Assembly (NCBI RefSeq): GCF_021917145.1
Contig: NC_061077.1
Coordinates: forward strand, 14,341,420-14,405,419
DNA from: Hypomesus transpacificus
Taxonomy: Eukaryota > Chordata > Actinopteri > Osmeriformes > Osmeridae
DNA: 64,000 nucleotides
Reading direction: 5' to 3'
In this document: positions 33,408 to 46,475 of the stretch, in pieces
How the letters are laid out: each line of letters starts with the position of its first letter
Numbering within the stretch: the first letter of the stretch is position 1
The notes under the pieces: generated by a model
Told to the model about the DNA's origin: nothing
Seen by the model: the letters and a program-made list of their open reading frames with translations, nothing else
Database searches by the model: none
Position numbers and translations under genes: made by a program

Positions 33408-35474
33408 ATGAACGGGAAACTCATTCCCCACACGCCATTGGCCGTGGACTTCTGGCAAGTGCGCAAGTGTTCGCACGTACGCCTTTTCTTCCTCTCCCAC
33501 ATGCACAGTGACCACACTGCCTGTCTGACGTCCACCTGGAGCAACCGACCCATATACTGCTCTCCAGTTTCAGCCACATTGCTGAAACTTAAACTACAAG
33601 TAAGAACAAGTATCGTCATGATACAGCAGGGCAGACACATTTTCCAAATGTAATGTACCAAAATCATAATCCTTTGGTCTCCTGGCTACTTTGTTATCAA
33701 TGGTATATCCTCTCTCCAGGTGAAAGAGGAATGGATTCACCCTCTGGAGTTGGATGAGCCATACTTACTCCCACTGGATGATATTGGCAAGGAGAAGCTG
33801 ACGGTCACCCTGTTGGATGCCAACCACTGCCCTGGGGCTGTCATGTTTCTCTTCCAAGGCTACTTTGGCACCATCCTCTACACTGGCATGTTTTTTTAAA
33901 TTTGTTTACAGATAATAAATGAATGTGAAACATATTCAAATGAACTTCCATCTTAAAGAAATAAACTTCACAAATTCCAGGTGACTTCAGATACACTCCG
34001 TCCATGCTTCGTGAGCAATGCCTAAGGACCAACACCACTATAGATGTCCTGTACCTGGACAACACCAATTGCGACCCCACGCGCACCTTGCCTTCCAGAC
34101 AACGAGCTACCCAGCAGATCAAGGAGATCATTCGCAGTCATCCCGGTCACAATGTGGTCATCGGTGAGGGCCTCATCTATGTTGACTCTCTTCATAAGCA
34201 CTGCAGAGTTGCAACTAACAAATAAATCATTGTGTTTCGTGTTGCCAGTAGCAGCTACACACAGACAACTGATGATTTCTGTGACTTTTGTGTTCCCTGC
34301 AGGCATGTATACCCTTGGTAAGGAGTGCCTACTGGTGGAACTGGCTTTAGAATTCAAGACCTGGGTGGAGGTGAGCCCAGAGAGACTGGAAACCCTGAAA
34401 GTCCTAGAGCTGCCCGATGTCTTCACCACTGAGCCGGGAGCCGGCCGGATCCGAGCCGTGGACCAGTCGCAGATCCGCTCAGCCAACTTGCTCCTGTGGA
34501 ACCAGGATTACCCAACCCTGGCCATCCTGCCCACCAGCAGGCCCCTGGTCTCCTTCCACCCTGACGTCCACGTGGTGCCCTACTCAGACCACTCCTCCTA
34601 CCAGGAGCTGGAGGACTTTGTGTCGGCATTGCAGCCCACCTCCCTGGTTCCCATCGTGGGCAGCTGCGTCCCATCCTTCTCCGCCCTGCTGCCCCGCAGG
34701 AAGCGTCATGCGGTCTTGATCCCAGAGTCTGTCCAGAACTACATGGCAGCCCAATCCAAGGTCCCGTTAGCTGTGACTGCTTTCCCCAACCAACCCCGCC
34801 GGCACAGCCGAACCACACCCAGGGGGGTGGTGTTCGAGTCCCCCGGCCGGAGCTCAAGATCCCCCTTGATAGACTGCGCCTGGGAGACAGGCTCCCTAGA
34901 GGAGGAGGATGAGGCTGAGGTGGGTGGAGAGAGCTGCACCATTATGGACCCAAGCGATGCCTCCTCCACCAGCGAGAGTGTGGGTGCTGGGGACCTGTGG
35001 AGCCTGAAGGTTGTCCAGAGAGTCTCTGATGAGATGGAGAGTGTGTCGTTTAGCCAGTTCACCCAGAGCAACTTTGTCCCCATGGAGATTCTAAGGAACA
35101 CTGTCACCTCCTTGAAGCCTAAAATAGTGAGTCAGCCACAGTATGTTCCTTGCAACAGTGTCACTGCCTTGAACTATATTAGTGAGTCCGACAACCCTAG
35201 CCCTCCCCGTGGACTTCCAGAAGATCTAGAAAACAGTGAGTCTCTATTGCAGGTCAGCTGTAAGTGGGATGGCTTAGTGAGAGCTTCTCCCTGCAACAGT
35301 AGAACCAAGTCTGAGCTTCTGACTGAGTGTGAACAGGCTCTGGTGCTGCAGCTACCGTTCTCTGAGGAGGATCTGTCTGTGTGCAGTGGTCTCCTTGACA
35401 AAAGCCTGGTACAAAAGTTCAGCCTGAAACCACACCATGTCGTCAAGGAAAGAAATGGCACCTTCTGCTGCTGA
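33408..35474 (+). CDS. dclre1b: 5' exonuclease Apollo (SNM1B)
   Basis: Four coding exons: 33408-33599, 33720-33885, 33981-34163, 34303-35474; 1,713 nt, 570 aa. Metallo-beta-lactamase fold with the HxHxDH metal motif at residues 31-36 (HMHSDH, with D35 the known catalytic position), the [10 protein letters not shown] motif at about 95-104 and GDFRYTPSM at 120-128, then a beta-CASP region with PYSDHSSY. Family role: a nuclear 5'-3' exonuclease acting at interstrand crosslinks and at telomere ends, recruited by TRF2. The C-terminus carries FSLKP (553-557), matching the TRF2-binding consensus [Y/F]-x-L-x-P found at the end of mammalian Apollo. Intron 2 uses a GC donor (g-c-a-t-g-t at 33886), the only frame-preserving choice; the others are GT-AG. 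Human Apollo is 532 aa, so this one is slightly longer. The start is the MNGxLIPHTP methionine conserved in the family. Confidence 0.95.
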
Positions 35475-36240
35475 GATTTCTCTAAAAACGAGACGGGTTC
35501 GGACCATTTTTTTAAACAATTATCCAAGTGTTTACCCTCTAATAGAAACCTTTTTCTTGTACTTTGAGCTGTTGAACACTTTTTTTTCTTTAAGAATAAA
35601 CCAAATCAATACACAATATCAACACAAGATAATCGGTAGTTTCTGAAAATGTTGATGAAGGCCAGCAGTGGTTCACCAAGTTTTTAATAGAGAGATTAAA
35701 ACATGTTTGCCAACGAAAAGCTGTAACCATTAGTTGACAGACGACATTTTTACTAGTGGAGGATATTTGTTATGTGAGCCTTTTTTGAAAGATTGAATTG
35801 TGAGCCCCACATTTCTGCAATGACTTGGAATTGAACACTAACCATTTCAGTCTCTCTCGCCCCCCCCCCCCCCCCCCTCTCAAGTGTTTTTTGGGGGCTA
35901 GCATGTGTACCATATATACATAAATTGCACATCAATAATTAATCATATGATCATAATAATGAACCAGACACTCATCTGTGAACACATTAGTTCATTAATG
36001 TAGACTTCCTAATACTGACAGTTTGCTGCATGGATTGAAATACCAATTCATTGTTAAGGAATTGGTAAATGATTGTGTGCTCTGTTACTGTATGTAATAA
36101 GTAAAACTTTTGATAGATGTGTTAAATGTGATGCCCATTCTTGTCTTGATTTTGTAATGAAAGGGTTGCTTGTAATAGCATGATTCCACCTGAAGATGGC
36201 AGTCGCTTACTAATAATATTAAATAAAGAACATTTTAAAG
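35475..36240 (+). other. dclre1b 3' UTR and downstream
   Basis: Non-coding. Candidate polyadenylation signals are aataaa at about 35594 and aataaa at about 36223, the latter within attaaataaagaac. A run of 18 C lies at 35860-35877. Confidence 0.5.
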
Positions 36241-38619
36241 ACATGTTAAAGGAACCTCAGTAATTCTAGATTAGGTACGAACGTATTAGCATGGATGAAA
36301 AATTCAACAGTCTCCCATCACCCTGTTCCTCATCCAACAAGCTCTAATGAAACACAATCTTTCCCACTCTGAGTGCGAGAGGGAAGGAAATAGTGGAATA
36401 TTGTATGTGTTCTGCAGAACGGAAACAAGGCCATGTACATAAAAGTTACAAACTGTAAATGTTTAAATGAAGAATGAATACAGTTGGCATGCATTATTCA
36501 GTCACTGTGACTGCACAGTGTGCGCGGCTGTATTTACCATACGCATCAAAACACACTGTATCCTAATGATCTGTAGAGTGACAGACAGGCAGGAATACAT
36601 CCTGTAGTCTCGATGGATCATTCAGTGAGGGGGTCCGTCTTTAGGGAAATCTAAAAAGCTGGCTCCGTATAGAGCCTCATCCATTTCCAGCCATGTGACA
36701 TCATCACAGAGGGGACGTTGTCACAGTGTTGTCAGGGGGATGTTTAATTCACATGCTGGACCAAGAGGAATCTCTTGTCTTCATAAAGGATGAATGACTG
36801 ATTTCATAACCACAGGGAGGCTTTGCATGAGAGATGAATGGAGGCGGGGCTAGGGATTAGCAGTCAGCCGAGTAAGGGTATGTGTGTGTTTTACATGTTG
36901 GGGGAATACATGAGCTGACACAGGCATACAGTCAAAGCAGAGCCAAGAGGACTAGCAGACACATAGGGCATAGAGAGTGCATGGGCAGCATGTATCAGGA
37001 CTCGATCAATAAACATACAGTATAAAAAGACTGTAAATATAGACAATGATCAACATATTCCAGTGTAAGAGGTTCAGACAGCGGTAAAATCAAACAAACT
37101 AAAAATCATACTGTACAGTATGAAGTAGCTGGCTCTGCAATGAGAAGAAGCATGAGCCAAGGTGAAATGATCCACAAACTAAATCCACCTTTCGCCTGCA
37201 GTAAGGTCCTTACCTTAGGGACTCTGCTTAAAGTGGAAGTACTGTCATGCATTTGAATCACACAGAAGTGAAAATTGGGTCCAATGTGATGCTCTGTGAC
37301 ACGCGACCAGAACGAAAACATGTTATTGAGAGAAAAGGCGAATTGTTTTGGGGCAAATAGGATCAACTCCACTTACAGGATGTGGGAGCAAAGTAGTGAG
37401 AGGAGAGAGGAAGAAAGAGAAATATGAAATTGAGTGTTACTTTCTTCAGGATCACCTCAGCAGGACATCCGGACAGGCGTAATAGAATTGTGGAATAGAC
37501 CATTAGTTTATTGACAAGACCACATAGACGTTACCTGCCAAGGCCACCATTTAATGCCAAGAGAATTGGACCAGATCCAGAGTAATACCCCTATTTAAAT
37601 TCAGAAGGACTTTCCTTGATCTAAAGCTAATATTTACCTATGAACCGGTAATCTAATTATCAGATACTCCTGTTAACTTAAGAGACATTTGGGCATATTA
37701 AAATGTCTATGTCATCAGAATTCTAAGGTTACAAGGTAGGGCTCCATTCTTTAGCTCACAATCAGACAATTGTGCAAAATCCATTGCAGTGCCGTATACT
37801 AAGTATACGCTTTTCTAACAAGAAGCCATATAAGAAGTTACTTTTGAATCGTAATGGACATATTAGGATATGGTTAAGGCTGGGATGAGAAGGGAGAGAG
37901 AATGTCTCACGTGATTTAATTGTTGCGACATAGACAAACTGTTCAATAAAAGGTATTTGAGGTAACGCACACATCACACAGCACCACTGCCTTCTGGCTC
38001 CAAACATTTCAGCACCATGGATAGCTCTTTGTGAATCCCGCTCCCATGAAAATTGACAACACAACTACTGTTCTACAGTCAACCTCACTGAGGCTCATCT
38101 CACTGGGTGACAGGTCTCAGAGCAGGAAGCTCGGTGCAGCCGATACCCAGTCTTAGCAGGGGAGCTACAAGCAGCTAGGGCATGCAATGCTAAGATGGAT
38201 ATCATCTCAACTCATCACTTTGTAGAGAGCCGAAGGCTCTTTCCCGGGCAAGGCAGGGAGACTGTGGAGGAGAGACACAACCAGGCTGAGCAGCAGGGTC
38301 AGGGTATATTGTGGCATGAGGTTGAGCTGTGCCAGACCCGTTGGGACGACCACTCTCCAAACTGTGTCCAGAAGTGTGTCTTTTGCCTGCTTTATGTGTG
38401 TGTGTGCATGTGTGAGAAAGACATAAATGATGTGCAGGTGAGTGTGAGAAAGACAAAAATGAGGTGTGTGTGTGATAGAATGTGTGTGTCAGAGCGAGAG
38501 AGTATGTACGTGTTTGAGAGCGAGCGAGAAAGTGGAGAGATACAGAGGATACAGACGATATTGAGTGTGGACGAGCAATAGACGCTGAGAGCATAGACAG
38601 AGATACACTAAAAAATAAA
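36241..38619. other. Intergenic, no gene seen
   Basis: Short open stretches only, none with a recognisable domain. A GT-rich, weakly repetitive tract (tgtgtgtgtg blocks) lies at about 38390-38500. Confidence 0.5.
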
Positions 38620-38989
38620 GGTAACCCTTCCTTATACAGTGCTTAAGTAGGCCTACTAACTATTTACATAGAAAATAAAGGGTAGGCTATGTTTAGTGTA
38701 TTATTGGGTATTACCGATTTTTACCAAAGTGGTAAATACAGCGAAAATTCTAAGTATTTACCCCTTAAGTACTAGGTCTTTACGTAGAAAATAAAGGGTA
38801 TGTTTTGTGTGTTATTGGGTATTACCAATTGGTACCAAGGTGGTAAATACAGAGATGATTCGAAGTATTTACCCATTAACTAAATACGAACTTGCTGGTT
38901 ATTACTGGGTAATTTTCACTAGTAATAATTAGGTAAAGACAGAAAAAAAAACTTAGCATTTACCTGGAAACTTTAAATATTAACTACTT

Positions 38990-39106
38990 ACTAACCGAGA
39001 ATGAGGTCATGCCGGGAAATATCAAACCTCGGCTTTGCCGTATCGTTCCAGCCTCAGTTTGATATTTCCAGGCATGACCGAACGGTCGAGGTTAGTAGGT
39101 AGTGAA
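38990..39106. repeat. Short hairpin repeat
   Basis: Inverted halves tactaaccgag..tgaggtcatgccgggaaatatcaaac and gtttgatatttccaggcatgaccg..tcgaggttagta around a loop of about 30 bp. It marks the left edge of the nested insertion in the left arm of the 38620-46686 element. Confidence 0.6.
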
Positions 39107-39439
39107 CCGTTGTTTATTATATGGCATTTTTAGCTATTTTCATTTTGTAGCGTTAAATGAAAAATAAATGGTAACCTAATTGTAGCTAGCTCTCACATCT
39201 TCTCAAGGTGTGTTTCAGTTGATGCCTAGCAACCAATTACTTTTGATAGAAAGCGGACAATACGGTTCTGCTAAAAGGGCTTTAATTCCAACACAAATAA
39301 CGACGCTTTTAGAAATTTAACAATTTCTTCATTGCTGTTGAAGTCTTCAGTATCGCCTGACAGTAGGCTACTAGTCTAGTCTTTGTCTAGTATCCGTATC
39401 AGACCGCACATGACGTCAGAGGAGGGCAATAAGTAAGAG

Positions 39440-41455
39440 ATAATGCCCGACGCGCAGCGGTTCACGCCTCCGCATCGTCCATTATCAGATGATATTGGAC
39501 ACCTCGGAGGGCATTATCCCGCTTATACCATGGTCACTTGCCCAAATTTTTTTTTACAAACATTAATGTGTTTTAAGGCGTTTTGCAATAGAAATCTAAC
39601 GTTTTTCAACTTTAGCCAACTCTGATATTTCTAGTCCGCTCAGCTCATAGAACCAACACCGGCTTTCCCTTGGCTGAGCTATTAGCCCAAACGCTAACGT
39701 TATACTAGCAGGATTCAAAGGCAATAACATTGTGTACGGTTGACAAACAGTAAATATAATTTTACAGTATGTTTGACAATAAGATTTGCTAGCTAACCAG
39801 CCATGTCACTGTCCCAAAATCAAGATTTTCACGAACAATATCGGCCATACACTAACGCTACTGAAGTATGGCCGCAGCCTGTGGAGGGAGTTGAATAGCA
39901 AATGGATGTGAGATGATCGCATGAAAGTTGACATTTTCTCTAAACAGTGATTATAATTTGACAGTATGTTTAACAACAAGACTAGCCAGCTATCGAGCCA
40001 TGTCATTGTCCCCAAATAAAATCAAGATTTTTAAGAAGAAAATAATCGGCCATGTGTAGAGTTGCTGCTAGCCGCAGACTGTCTGAAGTAGATTGACTAG
40101 CGAGGTGAATAGCGAATGGGATGTGAGATGAGCGGTTACGTGACACTGACACACTACATTCAGAAAATATTTTTTTTTCAAATAGGTTAAAATAAATATT
40201 GAAGTCACTCATTGTTGTAGATACAAGTTAGCTTGTTAAAGTCTTTCACTTATTGTAAATGGAGGCTTTGACTATGTCACTGTTGTTATGGTTACATATT
40301 TAAGATATTTTGTACAGGCTCCTGTAGCCAGCGGAATAATTTAGAACGGTGAAAAGACAGTTTTTCTGCAATGACGCAGTGGGTGTCCGTTATCACCCTA
40401 TAATGTACACCCCTGCAGCCAATCAGAATTGAGTATTCACCCAGACCATGGTATAAGTAAGAAAAAGACAGAAAATTTGTCTTTTCACCGTTCTAAATTA
40501 TTCCGCTGGCTACAGGAGCCTGTACAAAATATCTTAAATATGTAACCATAACAACAGTGACGTAGTCAAAGCCTCCATTTACAATAAGTGAAAGACTTTA
40601 ACAAGCTAACTTGTATCTACAACAATGAGTGACTTCAATATTTATTTTAACCTATTTGAAAAAAAAATATTTTCTGAATGTAGTGTGTCAGTGTCACGTA
40701 ACCGCTCATCTCACATCCCATTCGCTATTCACCTCGCTAGTCAATCTACTTCAGACAGTCTGCGGCTAGCAGCAACTCTACACATGGCCGATTATTTTCT
40801 TCTTAAAAATCTTGATTTTATTTGGGGACAATGACATGGCTCGATAGCTGGCTAGTCTTGTTGTTAAACATACTGTCAAATTATAATCACTGTTTAGAGA
40901 AAATGTCAACTTTCATGCGATCATCTCACATCCATTTGCTATTCAACTCCCTCCACAGGCTGCGGCCATACTTCAGTAGCGTTAGTGTATGGCCGATATT
41001 GTTCGTGAAAATCTTGATTTTGGGACAGTGACATGGCTGGTTAGCTAGCAAATCTTATTGTCAAACATACTGTAAAATTATATTTACTGTTTGTCAACCG
41101 TACACAATGTTATTGGCTTTGAATCCTGCTAGCATAACGTTAGCTTTTGGGCTAATAGCTCAACCAAAGGAAAGCCAGTGTTGGTTCTATGAGCTGAGCG
41201 GACTATAAATATCAGAGTTGGCCAATGTTGAAAAACGTTAGATTTCCATTGCAAAACGCCTTAAAACATAAATTAATGTTTGTAAAAAAAAATCGTTGGC
41301 AAGTGACCATGGTATAAGCGGGATAATGCCCTCCGAGGTGTCCAATATCATCTGATAAGGGACTCCGCGGAAGCGCTGCGCGTTGGACGGTTCACGCCTC
41401 CGCATCGTCCGTTATCAGATGATATTGGACACCTCGTCGGGCATTATCCCTTACG
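39440..41455. mobile_element. Fold-back palindromic element, ~0.89-kb arms
   Basis: The arms 39482-40367 and 40467-41357 are inverted copies with few differences, around a spacer of about 100 bp (40368-40466). Identical 69-codon open frames appear in both arms (40003-40212 minus and 40625-40834 plus; 39806-40015 minus and 40822-41031 plus). They reflect the symmetry and have no recognised domain. Both outer ends carry gataatgcccgacg / cgtcgggcattatc, and the right end carries an extra short palindromic unit (about 41323-41455). The direct repeat cgtatcagacc occurs on both sides (about 39394 and 41453). No transposase seen; presumably non-autonomous. Confidence 0.75.
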
Positions 41456-43194
41456 TATCAGACCCAAGCCCCCACCCCTCGCCCCTCGGCTTGAAGCAAC
41501 GGCCCCGGTGGATGTAGGTGGTATTGCATTACGGTTAGGTTTCCGACTCTTCCGGTCGTTTTTATTCTATTAACTCCAGTCAACATTTACAAAACTATCT
41601 CCCCCAATAATTTTTGTTCGATTCTCGAACCTGGCTCATACTAGGCCTACTAGCTTTTTCATAGAATCATTTTTCCCGATTTTTGTTAAGTTTGAGACCA
41701 ATCCGAAATGGGTAAACTAGCACCCCATTTATTTGCTTAAGTCAATAAAAGTTGCCTGCAAATGTGCTGGCGGATACTAACAGGGCACGAGCACCAAAGT
41801 GCACATTAGCCGAAAGCCGATTTACATTGAGCTGATTGAGCCATAGACTTAAATTGAATGAGCATAGGGAGAAATGGCTTGAGTTGCCTGCCTTGTTGTG
41901 GCAAGTTTAGCATATCGTTGTCACACATAAATCAAATGTTGTTAATATAGTTTATTCCCGTTATTTTAAAACGGATTGGATTTTTCGTAAAAACTTTCGT
42001 GACGGCAAAGATATTATGTTAAGCGCAAGCATAGATTGTTGACCTGTCTATCGGGAGCAAAGACGTAGATTAATACTGTAACTGTTAACCACAATAGGAA
42101 ATGATATATATTTAAATAATATTAGTCTTGCCTTCAGAAGCTTTTGTTAAACACACCCATTATTCTTTTTTTGATCGTGCCAGACTGCTGTTGTGGGACA
42201 ATGAAGGTCCTCAGTGATTATGTTTCACCCCCACTTACATCTGATGGTAACGTCTTGTAGCCTATATGGTTCTATGAATATGGCCCTTTCAAAGGCAAAT
42301 GTTCAATAAAGTATATTTTAGACACACTTCTCGAGCTTTTATTTATTACATTATTGACATGTCTTGTTAGATCACGTTATATCCATTAATAGACGTTTGG
42401 TTTTCTAGGTTGAACATATAAAACACAGGCCACATTTCTACACCGATGATAAATTGAAGGCAGTGTGAATTTCGTGGCATTTCGTTTGAATATAAAGTTG
42501 ACAGTAAGCTATGGTAAGTCTGCATTATGGAAGATTTCGGTTACCTAAATAACTATTAAGCTTTCTTTGCCTGGCGAGAACAACGACGGAGCTGTTCATG
42601 TTAACAGTTTATTTCATCCGATACAATGCATTGGAAATCATACTCATATCACGAAGAAAAAAAGCAAAATATCTGATGAGTTCCATCTAGAATAGCCCTA
42701 TATTTAGCCCTATAGCCTATTTCTAAAAAAACAAGTAGAAGGAATAGGCCTACTATACAGTGACAGAATACATTTCCGTTAAGTTTGCATCATGTCTTTG
42801 ATTCTTATCGGACTTTCTGCCCATAGATTCTGCCTTAGCTCACACGCTCGGAACCATATAAATCTATGCTCGCGACTGGTTGTCGCAAAGTATGACGTGT
42901 ACAGCTAGTTGCAAGCGTGCCCGAGGTCTCGGAGCTAGGGAAAAAAGAGCCACTGTTTAAAGCTAGAACGGAAGACACGGAAGTGGAAATATGGCCGCGC
43001 CCCGTCTCGCGCTCTCGCTTGCCTCACTGCGCCACTCAGCACTTTTCATAGAAATGAATGGGGACGCCATCTTGGAAGACAAAAGTAGCTTACTCTAGTT
43101 ATATTAATTCTATGATCAGACCTCTGACTGGCGATTAGGTCAATACACGGCTGGCATGACTACCCATTAGCCAATCAGAACGCTCGTACTGACA
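41456..43194. other. Nested insertion remainder, no gene seen
   Basis: No coding gene is recognised. 42965-43110 is an inverted copy of 19912-20080 (ttcatagaaatgaatggggacgcc; gacaaaagtagcttactcta), so a dispersed repeat with copies at both ends of the window. Confidence 0.5.
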
Positions 43195-45847
43195 TTGCCA
43201 TATAATGAATTAGAATATAAGACAGTACTTTCCAATAAAACACCTTTTCAGACACATTTATCGATGATGGCCATACTCACTTACTTGGCTGGTAACAACC
43301 TCCACGGGAAGAGTTTTTCTCTACTATCAAGGTAAATCTTCTTACATTTAGTCTTCTTGGATACTGGGTAGGTTCTTGTGCATGTTTGGACTATTTACTC
43401 ATTAAGTAAGCTAAAACTGTACTATAAAAGGAAGCTGTGTTTGTTTCCATGGTGTTACCAGGCTCTTACCATATCCTTTGTAACCGAATATTACTTTGTC
43501 AACGTTACCCTTATCATGAACTTGTAATATATGTTCCACAGTGATACCAGGTAACACATGGCTATTTACTCAGTAAGTAAGATGAAACTGTACTGTAAAA
43601 GGAAGCAGTGTTTGTTTCTGTGGTGTTAACAGGCTCTTACCATATCCTTTTCAACTGTTCATTCCCTTGTCCATGCAATAAACACAAACTTGGATTATGT
43701 TACTAAGAAAAACATGACACTTCACTATGTAAATTGTAACATTATTTTAAATTAAAGCACTGTTTCCATGGCATAACATGAACAAATACAAAGGTTAAAT
43801 CTATACAAACCTCCATATAAAATCTAAAAACTCAAAATTCAAATTACTTTGTACCAAAGAACACGTCAGTATGAGTTTGGCCCCTATGGTCTGTCTTTCT
43901 ACAGCTCCTGTAACATAAAATATAGTCTACAAATATCTAAGATTCTACTTATTTCAAGCAATATGTTAGAATACAGAATAATCGATTGGCATATTGATTT
44001 GAGTGTATCCTGTGTGGTAGCCAAGGATGCTGTGTTCATGTTGGTTCTTTAGAAGTGGTTGCACAACTGGGCGTCATTTTTTCCTTTCCAGCAGCCACTC
44101 CCTCTGGAGCCTTCTTATTAAGCTTTTACCACCTTGAAGTGTCCTCTGAAGTAATATTTGTGTAAATGCCATACCACTAAAACAGATGTTAAATTAGATT
44201 AAGTTGTATTAGCACTCAGGAACTTCGTTCTCTTCCAAGCAAAACTTTGGATGCAGATATCGCGCATCGTGAGATTAAAATGGCTAGCAAAGATTAAAAT
44301 GGCTAGCTTTGGCCTCAAACTATGTTCTGGTCCAATCATCGTTCTACTGGCAGCTAATGGACGGTAATAGACCGATGGTTCATCCAATCACCTGCGAATT
44401 AATATATGGAAGTTCCGGATTTTATTCTGAAAAGTTTCTGTCATCAGTGAGTGGTTTCGACAGTTGGTTGGTTACGTTTAACGGTACATGAGCTAACTCC
44501 AGCAGCCGTCTTGCATTACTAGCTAGGTAAGTCACAAAATAATAATGTCACCTAATATTTGTTTGTCAAGCAAAAGTAAAGCAATGCATATTCAATTATT
44601 GTATTTTGATCTTGTGCCAATCAAATGTATTTTGATAATAAAGTTAGGCTATAGCTAATGTTAGCTAGCACATTGCTAGACAGCTACCTCTAGTGCTAGT
44701 TAGCTAGCACAAGTAGCATTACAACAATATTTAACTCTATTATGTTAGCAGTCGCCATTGCCTGGTTGCTCGTCCACGTTGCTAATGTGAAATAACATGA
44801 ACCCACATTTTCTTTAGCTTAAAATGTACTGTAGTTAGCTAGATCATTCTTTTAACTATATTATATTTATATAATTGTGTGATTATGATGTAGCACTAAT
44901 GTATATTTTCTTTTACAAACTGTAGTTCAGAGACTCCAGAGGATGTTGTCCACTGCTATCGTGTTCGGCATAACAGGAGCATGACCCTCAGCTGCCAAAA
45001 ACTAAATGTCAACAAGACATTGTAGCTTTGACTGCCATCATTGGGGAAATTGTGATTTAACCTTTGTATTTCGTTCATGTCATGCCATGGAAACAGAGCT
45101 TTCATTTAATAAGTAATAATTAATAATAATTTAATCTTAGAAACATAATCCAAGTTTGTGTTTATTGCATGGACAAGGGAATGAACAGTTGAAAAGGATA
45201 TGGTAAGAGCCTGTTAACACCACAGAAACAAACACTGCTTCCTTTTACAGTACAGTTTCATCTTACTTACTGAGTAAATAGCCATGTGTTACCTGGTATC
45301 ACTGTGGAACGTATATTACAAGTTCATGATAAGGGTAACGTTGACAAAGTAATATTCAGTTACAAAGGATATGGTAAGAGCCTGGTAACACCATGGAAAC
45401 AAACACAGCTTCCTTTTACAGTGCAGTTTTAGCTTACTTACTGAGTAAATACTCCAAACATGCACAAGACCTTACCCAGTATCCAAGAAGACTAAATGTA
45501 AGAAGATTTACCATGATAATAGAGGAAAACTCTTCCCATGGAGGTTGTTACCAGCCAAGAAAGTGAGTATGGCCATCATCGATAAATGTAACTGAAAAGG
45601 TATTTTGTTGGAAAGTACTATGTTATATTCCAATTTGACATGGATTGTTACCAACATAAACCTTGGGTAACTGCAGGGTAATAGTAGAGCTTTTTCTTAG
45701 TAATTCTGCTGGAGCTTGGCCGTCTTTACCTACTCAGTGGTATTTACCAAATAACACATTATAATTTACCATATGTATCTCCTGTAGTTACCAGCTTACT
45801 ACCAACGGTATTTAAATAGTAATCTTTATAAGTTTCCAGGTAGATGC

Positions 45848-46475
45848 TAAGGCCAAATCCCAATACTCCCCCTTACCCCTTCCCCTTACCCCTAGCCCTT
45901 AGTTCCCCCCTAGTCCTTGGCCCTCGAAACTGAGGGGTAAGGGCTACATATCCCTAAGAAATGGGACCCCACTTGGTTACAAGTACGTCAACTAGCACGT
46001 ATCGATATCTCCAAAGCAAGTAATGTTATGCACTGATATTAAACGAAATTCGCTGCTAATGGAGTTTACTTAAAACTGTAGACATGCTAGTCAAAGAAAT
46101 GCGTAACTTTAGCGTACCAAAGTAGCGATTTTTTGAAACGTTTCGATTAGGAAAATGGTTGCAAATACATATGTTCAGGACAGCGTATAACACAAAACAA
46201 GACTGTCATAATTTTTTCATCAATTAATTAAGCCGAAAATATTACATTTATCGGACTCTCTGGATGATATGGCCGCCATTGTTGCCGGTCGCGCAGTATT
46301 CACATAGCCCTAGGTTTCAAGTAAGCTCCCGATCTTACTTGGTTTTAAGGGGTGTATACCCCTTAGTCTTAGCCCTACCCCTAGCTCAAAAAGAGTATTC
46401 GGACACCACTAGCTCTCACGGGAACGCGCAAAACTAAGCGGAAGGGGTAAGGGGGAGTAATGGGGTTCGGCCTAA
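45848..46475. mobile_element. Harbinger-like MITE, TAA target duplication
   Basis: The 622-bp element 45851-46472 has imperfect TIRs ggccaaatcccaatactccc / gggagtaatggggttcggcc and is flanked by taa at 45848-45850 and 46473-46475. The opposite arm of the surrounding inverted repeat preserves the empty site (inverse of acttagcat near 38950), which confirms the borders. A 3-bp TWA duplication fits the PIF/Harbinger group. No ORF. Confidence 0.8.

Noticed and set aside
34423..34857. 144-codon minus-strand frame opposite dclre1b exon 4
   Set aside because: Antisense shadow of a GC-rich real exon; composition only.
40003..41031. Four 69-codon frames in the palindrome as duplicated genes
   Set aside because: They are mirror images caused by the inverted arms; no domain, no start context, no conservation evidence.
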